Positions 35,441 through 43,959 of a stretch of 64,000 nt of DNA are shown here, piece by piece. The translations under genes and the position numbers were made by a program. The notes below the pieces were generated by a model that saw only the letters and a list, made by a program, of their open reading frames with translations, did not search any database and was not told where the DNA came from. Numbering within the stretch: position 1 is the first letter of the stretch; each line of letters opens with the position of its first letter. The DNA comes from an uncultured Oscillospiraceae bacterium (lineage in GTDB: Bacteria > Bacillota > Clostridia > Oscillospirales > Oscillospiraceae): NCBI GenBank assembly GCA_910588495.1, contig CAJUPU010000005.1, positions 1 to 64,000 of the forward strand, given 5' to 3'.

Positions 35441-35635
35441 ATGGACGTGGACCTCATTTTCAAGATCGCCGCCATCGGCATCCTGGTGTCGGTGCTCAAT
35501 CAGGTGCTCACCCGGTCGGGCCGGGACGAGATGGCCACCATGACCACCCTGGTGGCCCTGGTGGTGGTGCTGATGATCGTGGTGCAGCAGATCAACGACC
35601 TGTTCACCCTGGTCAAGGACCTGTTCGGGCTGTGA
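35441..35635 (+). CDS. spoIIIAC: Stage III sporulation protein AC
   Basis: 64 aa with two membrane helices: DLIFKIAAIGILVSVLNQVL and TTLVALVVVLMIVVQQI, the classic SpoIIIAC pattern. AGGAGG precedes two tandem ATGs (35438 and 35441); the second gives the better spacing and the usual MDVDLIFKIA start. It overlaps spoIIIAD by GTGA. Confidence 0.92.
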   Translation: MDVDLIFKIAAIGILVSVLNQVLTRSGRDEMATMTTLVALVVVLMIVVQQINDLFTLVKDLFGL

Positions 35636-36018
35636 GCGGCGTGGTGAAGATCGCGGCGGCGGCGGTGGCGGCGGCGCTGTGCGCGGTGGTGGTGCGCCGC
35701 CAGTCCCCGGAGATCGCACTGGCCCTGGGGATCGGGGCGTGCGCGCTCATCGTGCTGTCCTGCTCGGAGGCGCTGGAGGCGGCGGTGGGGCTGGCGGACA
35801 AGCTGGCCCAGGCCGGGGGGCTGTCCGCCCAGGTGGTGGAGCCGGTGATGAAAACGGCGGGCATCGCCATCGTCACCCGGCTGGCCTCCGACTTCTGCAA
35901 GGACGCCAAGGAGGGAGGGCTGGCCTCGGCGGTGGAGCTGGGGGGCACCGCCCTGGCCCTGGCGGCGGCCCTGCCCCTGATGACGGCGGTGCTGGATGTG
36001 CTGGCCCGGCTGCTGTAG
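35632..36018 (+). CDS. spoIIIAD: Stage III sporulation protein AD
   Basis: 128 aa, four hydrophobic segments; KLAQAGGLSAQVVEPVMKTAGIAIVTRLASDFCKDAKE carries the family signature. GTG start overlapping spoIIIAC. Part of the channel's mother-cell membrane complex. Confidence 0.92.
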   Translation: MSGVVKIAAAAVAAALCAVVVRRQSPEIALALGIGACALIVLSCSEALEAAVGLADKLAQAGGLSAQVVEPVMKTAGIAIVTRLASDFCKDAKEGGLASAVELGGTALALAAALPLMTAVLDVLARLL

Positions 36019-36028
36019 GGGACAGGCC

Positions 36029-37129
36029 ATGGAGAAGATGTGGGCGGCGGCGGCGGCGCTGGCCCTCCTGCCCCTTTTGTGCCTCCCCGCCCGGGGGCTG
36101 ACGGGGCAGGAGGCGCTGGAGCGGCAGGAGGAGCTGATCGACGTGGAGGGCCTGCGCCGCTCGGCGGAGGACAGCGGCGGCACGGCCCAATACGGGGCCT
36201 CCCTGGACGAGGGGCTGGAGGCCCTGCTGGACACCGGCACCCGGGAGCTGGGGGGCGCGGTGCGCACCGCGGCCCGGTCGGGAGCCCTTCTGCTGGCGAT
36301 CCTGATGTTCTGCGCCCTGGCCGAGTCGGTGGGGGACCTGGGAAAGGGGAGCGTGAAAGCGGCCTCCCTGGCGGGGACGCTGGCGGTGGCGGCGGTGGCG
36401 GTGGCGGACGTGAACTCCCTGCTGGGGCTGGGCCGGGGGGCCATCGAGAACATGACCTCCTTCGCCAACGTGCTGCTGCCCGCGGTGGCGGCGCTGACGG
36501 CGTGTACGGGGGCGGTGACGGGGGCGGCGGCCCGGCAGCTGGCGGCGGCGCTGTTCTCCGGGCTGCTGGCCAACCTGATCAGCGGCCTGCTGGTGCCCCT
36601 GCTGTACGGCTATATCGCCGCCTCGGTGGCCCAGGCGGCGCTGGGAAGGGAGGAGCTGAAGCGGATGGCGGACCTTTTGAAATGGACGGTGACCACACTG
36701 ATCACCGTCATCACCATCGCCTTTGTGAGCTACCTGACGGCCAGCGGCGTGGTGGCGGGGACGGCGGACGCCGCGGCGGTGAAGGCGGCCAAGTTCGCCA
36801 TCTCCGGGGCGGTGCCGGTGGTGGGGGGCATTTTGTCCGACGCGGCGGAGACCGTGCTGGCCTCGGCCGGGGTCCTTCGGGGGACGGTGGGGGTGTTCGG
36901 CATGGTCACGGTGCTGGGGCTGTGCCTGGTGCCCCTGCTGCGGCTGGCGGTGCACTACCTGGCCTATAAGCTGGTGGCGGCGCTGGCCTCCGCTTTGGGC
37001 AGCGGCCCCCCCTGCGCCCTGGTGGACCGGCTCAGCTCCGCCTTCGGCTTGGTGCTGGGGATGACGGGAGCCTGCTGCCTGCTGCTGCTGATCGCCCTGG
37101 TGTCCTGTGTGTCGGTGACCGCCGTATGA
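36029..37129 (+). CDS. spoIIIAE: Stage III sporulation protein AE
   Basis: 366 aa. A signal-like N-terminus is followed by a ~60-residue soluble part and about seven or eight membrane helices. Recognisable are AASLAGTLAVAAVAVADVNSLL, NLISGLLVPLLYGYIAA and VVGGILSDAAETVLASAGV. It is the largest membrane subunit of the SpoIIIA complex. ATG 36029 lies 10 bp after the spoIIIAD stop with GGGGACAGG before it; its stop overlaps spoIIIAF. Confidence 0.93.
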   Translation: MEKMWAAAAALALLPLLCLPARGLTGQEALERQEELIDVEGLRRSAEDSGGTAQYGASLDEGLEALLDTGTRELGGAVRTAARSGALLLAILMFCALAESVGDLGKGSVKAASLAGTLAVAAVAVADVNSLLGLGRGAIENMTSFANVLLPAVAALTACTGAVTGAAARQLAAALFSGLLANLISGLLVPLLYGYIAASVAQAALGREELKRMADLLKWTVTTLITVITIAFVSYLTASGVVAGTADAAAVKAAKFAISGAVPVVGGILSDAAETVLASAGVLRGTVGVFGMVTVLGLCLVPLLRLAVHYLAYKLVAALASALGSGPPCALVDRLSSAFGLVLGMTGACCLLLLIALVSCVSVTAV

Positions 37130-37620
37130 TGGGCTTCGTGCGGTCCTGGCTGCTGGGGGTGACGGCGGCGGCGCTGGTGCTGGCCCTGGCCGAGGCCCTG
37201 GCGCCGGAGGGAAGCGTGAAAAAGGTGTGCCGCCTGGCGGGGGGGATGGCCCTGCTGCTGGCGGCGGCGGGGCCGGTGCTGGAGGCGCTGGACGGGAACC
37301 TGCTGGCCGGCGCCGTGGAGGGCTGGCGGGACCGGTCCCAGCGGTATGAGCGGGAGCTGGAGGAGAACAACGAGCGGCTCTATCTGGCTATCATAGAGGA
37401 GGAGACCGCCGCATATGTTATGGACAAGGCGAGAGAGCTTGGCTTTGAATGTGCGGCGGAGGTGACCTGCGGTTATGACGAGAACGGCGTGCCCTGCCCC
37501 TGGGAGGTCGCCGCCCGGGGGCAGTGGACCCCGGAGCAGCGCGCCCGGCTGGAGCGGCTGCTGGAGGAGGAGCTGGGCGTGCCCGCCCAGCGGCAATATT
37601 ACGAGGAGATACTGCCATGA
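37126..37620 (+). CDS. spoIIIAF: Stage III sporulation protein AF
   Basis: 164 aa. Two N-terminal membrane helices (RSWLLGVTAAALVLALAEAL; LAGGMALLLAAAGPVL), then a charged soluble domain with a ring-building-motif-like end (ECAAEVTCGYDENGVPCPWE). Starts in the spoIIIAE stop and overlaps spoIIIAG. Confidence 0.9.
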   Translation: MMGFVRSWLLGVTAAALVLALAEALAPEGSVKKVCRLAGGMALLLAAAGPVLEALDGNLLAGAVEGWRDRSQRYERELEENNERLYLAIIEEETAAYVMDKARELGFECAAEVTCGYDENGVPCPWEVAARGQWTPEQRARLERLLEEELGVPAQRQYYEEILP

Positions 37621-38126
37621 ACGTGGAGTGGAGGCCGGAGCGGCTGTGGGAGCTGCTGGACAAGTACAAATATGTGCTGCTGGCGCTGGCGGCGGGGCTG
37701 GCGCTGCTGCTGTGGCCGGTGGGGGAGCAGAAGGAGCCCGCCCAGGACGCCCCCGGCGGCGGGGTGGAGGATTTCGACCTGGCGGGGCTGGAGGAAAAGC
37801 TGTCCCGCGTCCTCTCCCAGGTGGAGGGGGCGGGGGAGGTGACGGTGGCTCTCACGGTGAAGAACGGCACGGAACGGGTTCCCCTCACCGACCGCTCCAC
37901 CGCCGCGGGCGAGCGGGAGGACCGGGTGGAGGAGAAGGCGGTGGTCATCAACACCGGTTCGGGCCAGCAGACGGTGGTGCGGCTGGAGCGGGCCCCGGTG
38001 TTCCAGGGGGCGGTGGTGGTGAGCCAGGGGGGCGACCGGGCGGAGGTGCGGCTGCTGCTCACCCAGGCGGTGTCGTCGCTCACCGGGCTGGGGGCGGATA
38101 AGATCACCATCTGCAAGGGCGGGTAA
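37617..38126 (+). CDS. spoIIIAG: Stage III sporulation protein AG
   Basis: 169 aa. One membrane helix (KYVLLALAAGLALLLWPVG) and a soluble ring-forming domain: LEEKLSRVLSQVEGAGEVTVALTV, PVFQGAVVVSQGGDRAEV, ADKITICKGG. SpoIIIAG forms a large ring in the intermembrane space. The start overlaps spoIIIAF; 36 bp separate it from spoIIIAH. Confidence 0.92.
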   Translation: MNVEWRPERLWELLDKYKYVLLALAAGLALLLWPVGEQKEPAQDAPGGGVEDFDLAGLEEKLSRVLSQVEGAGEVTVALTVKNGTERVPLTDRSTAAGEREDRVEEKAVVINTGSGQQTVVRLERAPVFQGAVVVSQGGDRAEVRLLLTQAVSSLTGLGADKITICKGG

Positions 38127-38162
38127 TACCCCCTAACTTTGATTTTTGGGAGGACATGGATC

Positions 38163-38783
38163 ATGAGTGTATGGAAACGGAATGCGGTCGTGGTGGCCAT
38201 CGTGCTGTTCGTAGGGGCGGCGGTATATCTGAACTGGTCCTACGGCAAGGAGGCCGCGGCGGCGGACGGCAGTGGGGACGGAAAGCTGCTGGGCCAGGCC
38301 GCCCTGGTCAACGGCAAGGACGGCAAGCAGGCCGGGGACGGCAAAACGGGGGCCGACGGCCAGTCCAGCGCCCAACCCGCCGCCTCGGCCGACCCCAGCG
38401 CCTCCCCCAGCGCCGCCGGCGAGCAGACGGGCTATTTCGCCTCTGCCCGGCTCAACCGCCAGCAGGCCCGGGACAGTGCCCTCCAGTTGCTCCAGCAGGC
38501 GGCGGCGGACGCGGGGGCCCAGCAGGACATCATCGACGAGGCCAACGCCTCTATCCAGACCATGGCGGCGTTGACCATGTCGGAGGCCCAGGTGGAGAAC
38601 CTGGTCACCGCCAAGGGCTACGGCGACTGCGTGTGCTTCATCAACGAGAACAGCGCCAGCGTGGTGGTGTCCTCCACCGAGAACGGCCTGAGCGAGAACG
38701 ACGTGACCAAGATCATGGAGATCGTCAAGGAGGAGACGGGGCTGGCGGCGGATAAGATCAAGGTGATCGAGACCGAGCCATAA
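38163..38783 (+). CDS. spoIIIAH: Stage III sporulation protein AH
   Basis: 206 aa. N-terminal anchor (NAVVVAIVLFVGAAVYLNWSY), a linker rich in Ala, Ser and Gly (~25-95), and the ring domain (YFASARLNRQQARDSALQ... VCFINENSASVVVSS... ETGLAADKIKVIE). SpoIIIAH meets SpoIIQ across the septum. ATG 38163 follows GGGAGG. Last gene of the operon; no clear T-rich terminator follows, only the structured element 38799-38901. Confidence 0.92.
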   Translation: MSVWKRNAVVVAIVLFVGAAVYLNWSYGKEAAAADGSGDGKLLGQAALVNGKDGKQAGDGKTGADGQSSAQPAASADPSASPSAAGEQTGYFASARLNRQQARDSALQLLQQAAADAGAQQDIIDEANASIQTMAALTMSEAQVENLVTAKGYGDCVCFINENSASVVVSSTENGLSENDVTKIMEIVKEETGLAADKIKVIETEP

Positions 38784-38798
38784 GGAAGCGCGAGGATA

Positions 38799-38901
38799 GG
38801 CGCACAGGGGAGCTTGGACTGGAGCGAAGGCAAAAAACCAAGATTTGCGAAGCAAATCTGTATTTTGCCTGAGACGAAAGGAAAGCGACCCGTAGTGCGC
38901 C
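38799..38901. repeat. Structured repeat related to the tandem repeat at 1-290
   Basis: Shares GGAC(T/C)(G/A)GAGCGA(A/G)GG...CAAAA and TTTTG(C/T)C(T/C)GAGACG with the units at 1-273, plus GGAAA after. Nested stems are GGCGCAC/GTGCGCC (38799-38805 with 38895-38901), GGCAAAA/TTTTGCC (38829-38835 with 38863-38869) and AGATTTGC/GCAAATCT. It sits between spoIIIAH and the asp23 promoter. Confidence 0.65.
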
Positions 38902-38933
38902 CAATCCGAGCGTGACAACGGGCAAAATAAAGA

Positions 38934-38962
38934 TTGTATTTTCCGGAACAGGGTGATATAAT
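38934..38962 (+). promoter_or_regulatory. Promoter of the Asp23-family gene
   Basis: TTGTAT (38934-38939), 17-base spacer, TATAAT (38957-38962). Confidence 0.7.
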
Positions 38963-38997
38963 AGCCTCAGCATTTTGATGAAGGAGCGTGAGGCGAC

Positions 38998-39366
38998 ATG
39001 GCCGAAGGCAGAGAATATATCTCCCACGAGAGCGAGCTGGGCAGCGTCAGCATCTCCGAGGAGGTGCTGACCATCATCGCGGCGGCGGCGGCGGTGGACG
39101 TGGAGGGGGTCAGCTCCCTGGGGTCGGGCCTGAGCAGCGAGGGCACCGCCACCGCCAACCGCAAGGCGCTGACCAAGGGCGTGCGGCTGTGGGTGGAGGA
39201 CGAGCGGGTCACCGTGGACCTGTCCATCCTGGTGCGCTACGGCTACGTAGTCACCGACGTGGCCAAGGCGGTGCAGGAGGCGGTGTTCGCCGCCGTGGAG
39301 AACACCAGCGGGCTGGAGGTGGCCCAGGTCAACGTCACCGTGGTGGGCGTGACCTTCCAAAAGTAG
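38998..39366 (+). CDS. Asp23/Gls24 family envelope stress protein
   Basis: 122 aa. GSVSISEEVLTIIAAAAAVDVEGV and VDLSILVRYGYVVTDVAKAVQEAV are the family core. Members are small membrane-associated cytosolic proteins linked to envelope homeostasis; in clostridia they sit just before nusB, as here. AAGGAGCG precedes ATG. Own promoter and terminator. Confidence 0.92.
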   Translation: MAEGREYISHESELGSVSISEEVLTIIAAAAAVDVEGVSSLGSGLSSEGTATANRKALTKGVRLWVEDERVTVDLSILVRYGYVVTDVAKAVQEAVFAAVENTSGLEVAQVNVTVVGVTFQK

Positions 39367-39377
39367 ATCGGGCATAG

Positions 39378-39410
39378 GGAGAGCCGGGCCGCAGGTCCGG
39401 CTCTCCGTTT
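39378..39410 (+). terminator. Terminator after the Asp23-family gene
   Basis: 10-bp perfect stem (39378-39387 with 39397-39406) and GTTT. A TATAAT (39476-39481) 70 bp further on, with a weak -35, is the likely nusB promoter. Confidence 0.75.
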
Positions 39411-39556
39411 GTCGGGATACCGTCCGCCGGCCGCTTTTTCATAAAAAAGGGGTTTCTTTTTTTTCGGCGTTCGTGTATAATAAAACGAATATACAAAATG
39501 GGCCGATGTGCCCGATGAGACAGCCCGGCGCGGCCGCCGGGAGAGGAGGAGTCCCC

Positions 39557-40012
39557 ATGAACAGAAGCACCGCCCGGGAGATCGCCGTCCATTTCGCCTT
39601 CGAGCTGGCCTTTTCCGATGAAAAGGCCGGGCAGCTGCTGGACCGGGAGCTGACGGCGGAGTCCTTTGCCCGGCGGGCCCAGGACGAGCCCCTGTACGCC
39701 CAGTTCCCCGTCAAGGGGGAGCTGGAGTATATCACCCGGCTGGTGCAGGGGGTGGGGGGCCACGGGGCCGAGCTGGACGGCTACATCGAGAAGTACGCCA
39801 AGGGCTGGCGGTTCTCCCGCATCGACCGGGTGGCCTCCGCCATCATGCGGGTGAGCATGTATGAGATCTTGTACATGCCCGACATCCCCAACAAAGCGGC
39901 CATCAACGAGGCGGTGGAGATCGCGAAAAAGTACCTGGATGACGAGGTGGTCAAGTTCATCAACGGCATCCTAGGCTCCTTCGTGCGCACGGAAGTGCCG
40001 GAAGAGGAGTGA
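39557..40012 (+). CDS. nusB: Transcription antitermination factor NusB
   Basis: 151 aa, all helical. STAREIAVHFAFELAF at the start; RIDRVASAIMRVSMYEILYM and AINEAVEIAKKYLDDEVVKFINGIL are the NusB signature. Works with NusE/S10 on boxA of rRNA operons. ATG 39557 follows GAGGAGGAG. First gene of the long nusB-recN run; the next gene starts within the stop region. Confidence 0.94.
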   Translation: MNRSTAREIAVHFAFELAFSDEKAGQLLDRELTAESFARRAQDEPLYAQFPVKGELEYITRLVQGVGGHGAELDGYIEKYAKGWRFSRIDRVASAIMRVSMYEILYMPDIPNKAAINEAVEIAKKYLDDEVVKFINGILGSFVRTEVPEEE

Positions 40013-40017
40013 GCGCC

Positions 40018-40962
40018 GTGGACAAGCTGTGCCTGGGCTTCGACACCAGCAACTACACCACCTCCGCCGCCCTCTTTGGAGGGGCCACGGCGGAGGACCG
40101 GGGCAGGCTGCTCACCGTGCCGGAGGGGGCGCTGGGCCTGCGGCAGAGCGACGCGCTGTTCCAGCACGTGAAGCGGCTGCACCTGATGGTGGAGCAGCTG
40201 CGCTCGGACGGCGTGATGGGGGACATCGCCGCCGTGGGGGCGTCCACCCGCCCCCGGGAGGTGGAGGGCTCCTATATGCCCTGCTTCCTGGTGGGGGAGG
40301 GGGAGGGGAGGACCCTGGCGGCGGCGCTGGGCGTCCCCTTCTATCCCTGCTCCCACCAGCAGGGCCACGTGGCCGCCGCGGCCTGGTCGGCGGGGCGGGA
40401 GGACCTGCTGGACAAGCCCCATCTGGCCTGGCACCTGTCCGGGGGCACCACCGAGCTTTTGAAGGTGGAGCCGGAGGGCCACACCGTCCGGGCCCAGGTG
40501 GTGGGGGGCACCAGCGACATCTCCGCGGGCCAGCTCATCGACCGCGCCGGGGTGCTGCTGGGCCTGCCCTTCCCGGCGGGCAAGGCGCTGGACGCCTTGT
40601 ACCCCCAGGCGGGGAAGGCGCTGTCCCACCGGGTGAAGCTGAACGATCTGACCTTCTCCCTGTCCGGCATGGAGAACAAGGTGAAGGAGCTGGCGGAGAA
40701 GGGCGAGGCCCCCGCCGACATCGCCCGGTTCGCCATCGACACGGTCCTGGATGTGCTGCTTCGGGCCACCCGGGAGGCGCAGGAGCGCTGGTCCGGCCTG
40801 CCCGTGCTGTGTTCCGGGGGCGTGGCCTCCAACCGGCAGATCAGAGCCGCCCTGGAGAGCCGGTGCGGCGCGGTGTTCGCCCTGCCCCGGTACGCCACGG
40901 ACAACGCCCTGGGGGTGGCCATCCTGGCCCACCGGGCGCTGGAGCGGGGGGTGGCGGGGTGA
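40018..40962 (+). CDS. TsaD/Gcp-like protein (peptidase M22 paralogue)
   Basis: 314 aa with an ASKHA fold: LGFDTSNYTTSAAL as phosphate loop, CSHQQGHVAAAAW matching the TsaD metal-binding H-x3-H pattern (H...H), WHLSGGTTEL and LCSGGVASNRQIRAAL. True TsaD makes the tRNA t6A modification; this clostridial paralogue next to xseA is shorter (TsaD is about 340 aa) and its substrate is not known. GTG 40018 is chosen, 9 bases after AAGAGGA. Coupled to xseA by GTGA. Confidence 0.8.
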   Translation: MDKLCLGFDTSNYTTSAALFGGATAEDRGRLLTVPEGALGLRQSDALFQHVKRLHLMVEQLRSDGVMGDIAAVGASTRPREVEGSYMPCFLVGEGEGRTLAAALGVPFYPCSHQQGHVAAAAWSAGREDLLDKPHLAWHLSGGTTELLKVEPEGHTVRAQVVGGTSDISAGQLIDRAGVLLGLPFPAGKALDALYPQAGKALSHRVKLNDLTFSLSGMENKVKELAEKGEAPADIARFAIDTVLDVLLRATREAQERWSGLPVLCSGGVASNRQIRAALESRCGAVFALPRYATDNALGVAILAHRALERGVAG

Positions 40963-42245
40963 ATATCGCCGGTCTGCCTGTCTATACTGTATCTCAGGTC
41001 AACGGATACGTGAAGGAGCTGATGGAGGACGATCCCCTGCTCACCGGGCTGCTGGTGCGGGGAGAGATCTCCAATTACAAGTGCTACCCCTCCGGCCACC
41101 ACTATTTCTCCCTGAAGGACGGGCAGGGCGCCCTGCGGTGCGTCATGTTCCGGGGGGATGCCGCCCGGCTGCGCTTCCGCCCCGCCAACGGGATGCGGGC
41201 GGTGGCCTTCGGCCGGGTGTCGGTGTACCCCAGGGACGGGCAGTACCAGCTCTATTGCTCGGAGCTGATGGAGGACGGCCGGGGCGCGCTGGACGAGGCG
41301 TTCGAAAAGCTGCGCCGCCGCCTGGAGGAGGAGGGCCTGTTCAACGAGGCCAACAAACGGCCCCTGCCCAAATATCCCAAGAGGATCGCCCTGGTCACCT
41401 CTCCGGCGGGGGCGGCGGTGCGGGACATGGTGCGCGTACTGGGGGCCCGGTGGCCCTTGGCGCAGGTGCTGGTGGCCCCTGTCCGCGTCCAGGGAAGCGA
41501 GGCGGCGGGGGAGATTGCCGCCGCCATCCACCGCTTGAACAACCGGGCGGACATCGATCTGATCGTCACCGGCCGGGGGGGCGGGTCCAAGGAGGACCTG
41601 TGGGCCTTCAACGAGGAGGTGGTGGCCCGGGCCATCTACCTGTCCAATATCCCGGTGATCTCCGCCGTGGGCCACGAGCCCGACGTGACCATCGCCGACT
41701 ATGCGGCGGACCTGCGGGCGGCCACCCCGTCCAATGGGGCGGAGCTGGCTGTCCCGGACCAGGAGGCGGAACGGTCAAAGCTGGCCCAGCTGTCGGGGCG
41801 GCTGGCCAAGGCGCTGACCGCCCGGCTGGGCGGAGAGCGGCGGGAGCTGGACCGGCTCAAGAACAGCCGCGCCCTGCGCAGTATCAAGGCCCCCGTCCAG
41901 GACCGGCGGCTGGCGGTGGACGCCCTGCGCCGCCGCATGGCGCTGGCTCTCCGGGGCCGGGCGGAGGGGGGGCGTCAGGCCCTCGACGCCCAAACGTCGC
42001 GGCTGCCCCTGGCGCTGCGGGCCCAGGCCGGGGAAAAAAGGGCCCGGCTGGGGCGGCTGTCGGCGGGGCTGGACGCGTTGAGCCCATTGAAGGTGCTGGG
42101 CCGGGGCTACGCCGTGGCCCGGCGGGGGGAGGGCGTGGTGTCCTCCGTTGCCCAAGCGCAGCCGGGAGACCGGCTGGACATCCTGGTGTCCGACGGTGTG
42201 CTGAACTGTGAGGTCAAGGAGAAGGAGGAGAGGACATGGCGGTGA
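40959..42245 (+). CDS. xseA: Exodeoxyribonuclease VII large subunit
   Basis: 428 aa. OB-fold start (VYTVSQVNGYVKELMEDDP, VRGEISNYKCYPSGHHYFSLKD), catalytic region with VTSPAGAAVRDM, IVTGRGGGSKEDLW and SAVGHEPDVTIADYAADLRAATPSNGA, then a coiled coil that holds XseB. Degrades single-stranded DNA. GTG start inside the stop of the TsaD-like gene, giving a normal N-terminus; longer frames are shadows. Overlaps xseB by 10 bp. Confidence 0.95.
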   Translation: MNIAGLPVYTVSQVNGYVKELMEDDPLLTGLLVRGEISNYKCYPSGHHYFSLKDGQGALRCVMFRGDAARLRFRPANGMRAVAFGRVSVYPRDGQYQLYCSELMEDGRGALDEAFEKLRRRLEEEGLFNEANKRPLPKYPKRIALVTSPAGAAVRDMVRVLGARWPLAQVLVAPVRVQGSEAAGEIAAAIHRLNNRADIDLIVTGRGGGSKEDLWAFNEEVVARAIYLSNIPVISAVGHEPDVTIADYAADLRAATPSNGAELAVPDQEAERSKLAQLSGRLAKALTARLGGERRELDRLKNSRALRSIKAPVQDRRLAVDALRRRMALALRGRAEGGRQALDAQTSRLPLALRAQAGEKRARLGRLSAGLDALSPLKVLGRGYAVARRGEGVVSSVAQAQPGDRLDILVSDGVLNCEVKEKEERTWR

Positions 42246-42469
42246 AAAAGCAGTCCTTCGAGGAGGCCATGGTCCGTCTGGAGGCCATCGTGGCCCAGCT
42301 GGAAAAGGGCGAGTGCGGCCTGGACCAGTCGCTGAAGCTGTTCGAGGAGGGGGCCAAGCTGGCGCGCCAGTGCGAGCAGCTGCTGGACCAGGCGGAGCAG
42401 AAGGTGGATCTGCTGCTGGCCAATGACGAGGAGGTCCCATTCAAGGGGGAGGAGACCGATGGACTTTGA
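42236..42469 (+). CDS. xseB: Exodeoxyribonuclease VII small subunit
   Basis: 77 aa. QSFEEAMVRLEAIVAQLEKGECGLDQSLKLFEEG is the full XseB signature. Overlaps xseA before and ispA after, so subunit supply is coupled. Confidence 0.95.
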   Translation: MAVKKQSFEEAMVRLEAIVAQLEKGECGLDQSLKLFEEGAKLARQCEQLLDQAEQKVDLLLANDEEVPFKGEETDGL

Positions 42470-43349
42470 CCGAGAGTACCAAAGGGCCCAGGCCCTGGTG
42501 GAGCAGGCGCTGCAAAGCGCCTTTGCCGGGGAGCTGGACAGCCCCCACCGGGAGCTGCCGGAGGCCATGCGCTACAGCCTGCTGGCGGGAGGCAAGCGGG
42601 TGCGGCCCGTGCTGACGCTGAAGTTCTGCCAGGCGTTGTGCGGGGAGATGGAGCCCGCCCTGGACTATGCCTGCGGGATCGAGATGCTCCACACCTATTC
42701 GCTGATCCACGACGATCTGCCCTGTATGGACGATGACGATCTGCGCCGGGGCAAGCCCACCTGCCACGTGAAGTACGGCGAGTGGCTGGCTCTGCTGGCG
42801 GGGGACGCCCTCCAGACCGCCGCCTTTGAGCGGCTGGCGGCGTCGGAGAGGACCACTCCCGCCGCCAACGGCAGGGCCTGCGGGATACTGGCCCGGGCGG
42901 CGGGGCGGAACGGGATGTGCGCCGGGCAGTACCTGGATATTTTAGAGCAGGGCAGGGCGCTGGATGGGGAGCGGCTGACCCAGATCCATCTCCGAAAGAC
43001 CTCCGCCCTGCTGGAGGCGGCCTGCCTGCTGGGGCTCACCGCGTCCCCGGCGGAGCCCTCCGAGGGACAGTGGGCGGCGGCGGAGCGCTACGCCCGGGAG
43101 CTGGGGCTGGCCTTCCAGATCCGGGACGACATGCTGGACGTGGAGTCCACCGAGGAGGAGCTGGGCAAGCCCATCGGCTCCGACGCCCAGAACGGAAAGA
43201 CCACGTTTGTGACGCTGTACGGCCTGGAGCAGTGCCGGGCGCTGGTGGCGGAGCACACAAAACAGGCGAAACAGAGCGTGGAGGGGGCCTTCGACCGGCC
43301 CGAATTCCTGTGCGCCCTGGCCGATTCGCTGGCGAAACGGAAAAACTGA
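42459..43349 (+). CDS. ispA: Farnesyl/geranyl diphosphate synthase
   Basis: 296 aa. Condenses IPP with DMAPP/GPP. First aspartate-rich motif HDDLPCMDDDDLRRGKPTCH, second FQIRDDMLDVE; LLAGGKRVRPVL and GMCAGQYLDI are also typical. ATG 42459 overlaps xseB. Works with dxs three genes on: isoprenoid precursors and chain formation in one cluster. Confidence 0.93.
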   Translation: MDFDREYQRAQALVEQALQSAFAGELDSPHRELPEAMRYSLLAGGKRVRPVLTLKFCQALCGEMEPALDYACGIEMLHTYSLIHDDLPCMDDDDLRRGKPTCHVKYGEWLALLAGDALQTAAFERLAASERTTPAANGRACGILARAAGRNGMCAGQYLDILEQGRALDGERLTQIHLRKTSALLEAACLLGLTASPAEPSEGQWAAAERYARELGLAFQIRDDMLDVESTEEELGKPIGSDAQNGKTTFVTLYGLEQCRALVAEHTKQAKQSVEGAFDRPEFLCALADSLAKRKN

Positions 43350-43391
43350 GAGGCGGGCCCCGCGGCCCCGGAGACAGAGGAGAGATGTGTG

Positions 43392-43832
43392 ATGAGTCCG
43401 GTATTGTTGATCGCCATCGCCGCCTGGGCGGTGGCCCAGGGGCTGAAGCTGCTGATCGCTGCGGCGGTCTATCGGAAATTCGACATCACCTACCTCACCA
43501 CCGGGGGCGGCATGCCCAGCTCCCACTCGGCCCTGGTGTGCGCCGCCGCCGTGTCATGCGGCATGAGCGCCGGGTTCGATTCGCCCGTGTTCGCGGTGGC
43601 GGCGGTGATGGCCTTCATCGTCATGTATGACGCGGCCAACGTCCGCCGGGAGACAGGGGAACAGGCCAAGGTGCTCAACTATATCCTGCGCAACTGGGGC
43701 GAGGTCAGGCCGGAGGAGTTCGAGGACGAGCTGAAGGAGCTGATCGGCCACACCCCCTTCCAGGTGGCCATGGGGGCGGTGCTGGGCGTGGCGGTGGGCC
43801 TGGCGGGGAGCTTCATCGCGTTTGGAGTCTAG
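43392..43832 (+). CDS. Divergent PAP2 family (DUF212) membrane protein
   Basis: 146 aa, about four membrane segments. GGGMPSSHSALVCAAAVSCGM is the PAP2-like core and VMYDAANVRRETGEQAKVLN the DUF212 signature. Perhaps a lipid phosphatase, given the SxxH motif and the neighbouring isoprenoid genes, but no activity is established. ATG 43392 follows GGAGAGATG. Confidence 0.88.
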   Translation: MSPVLLIAIAAWAVAQGLKLLIAAAVYRKFDITYLTTGGGMPSSHSALVCAAAVSCGMSAGFDSPVFAVAAVMAFIVMYDAANVRRETGEQAKVLNYILRNWGEVRPEEFEDELKELIGHTPFQVAMGAVLGVAVGLAGSFIAFGV

Positions 43833-43959
43833 GGGCTGTCCGGCAGCGGTCAAAACGCCATTGGGCGGGACTTTTCCCGCCATGCGATCTCTTGAAATAG
43901 ACACGATCGTCCTGCCAGATCTCGCTGAGATATGGAACAGGCTCTTAGGGGGTGGATCT

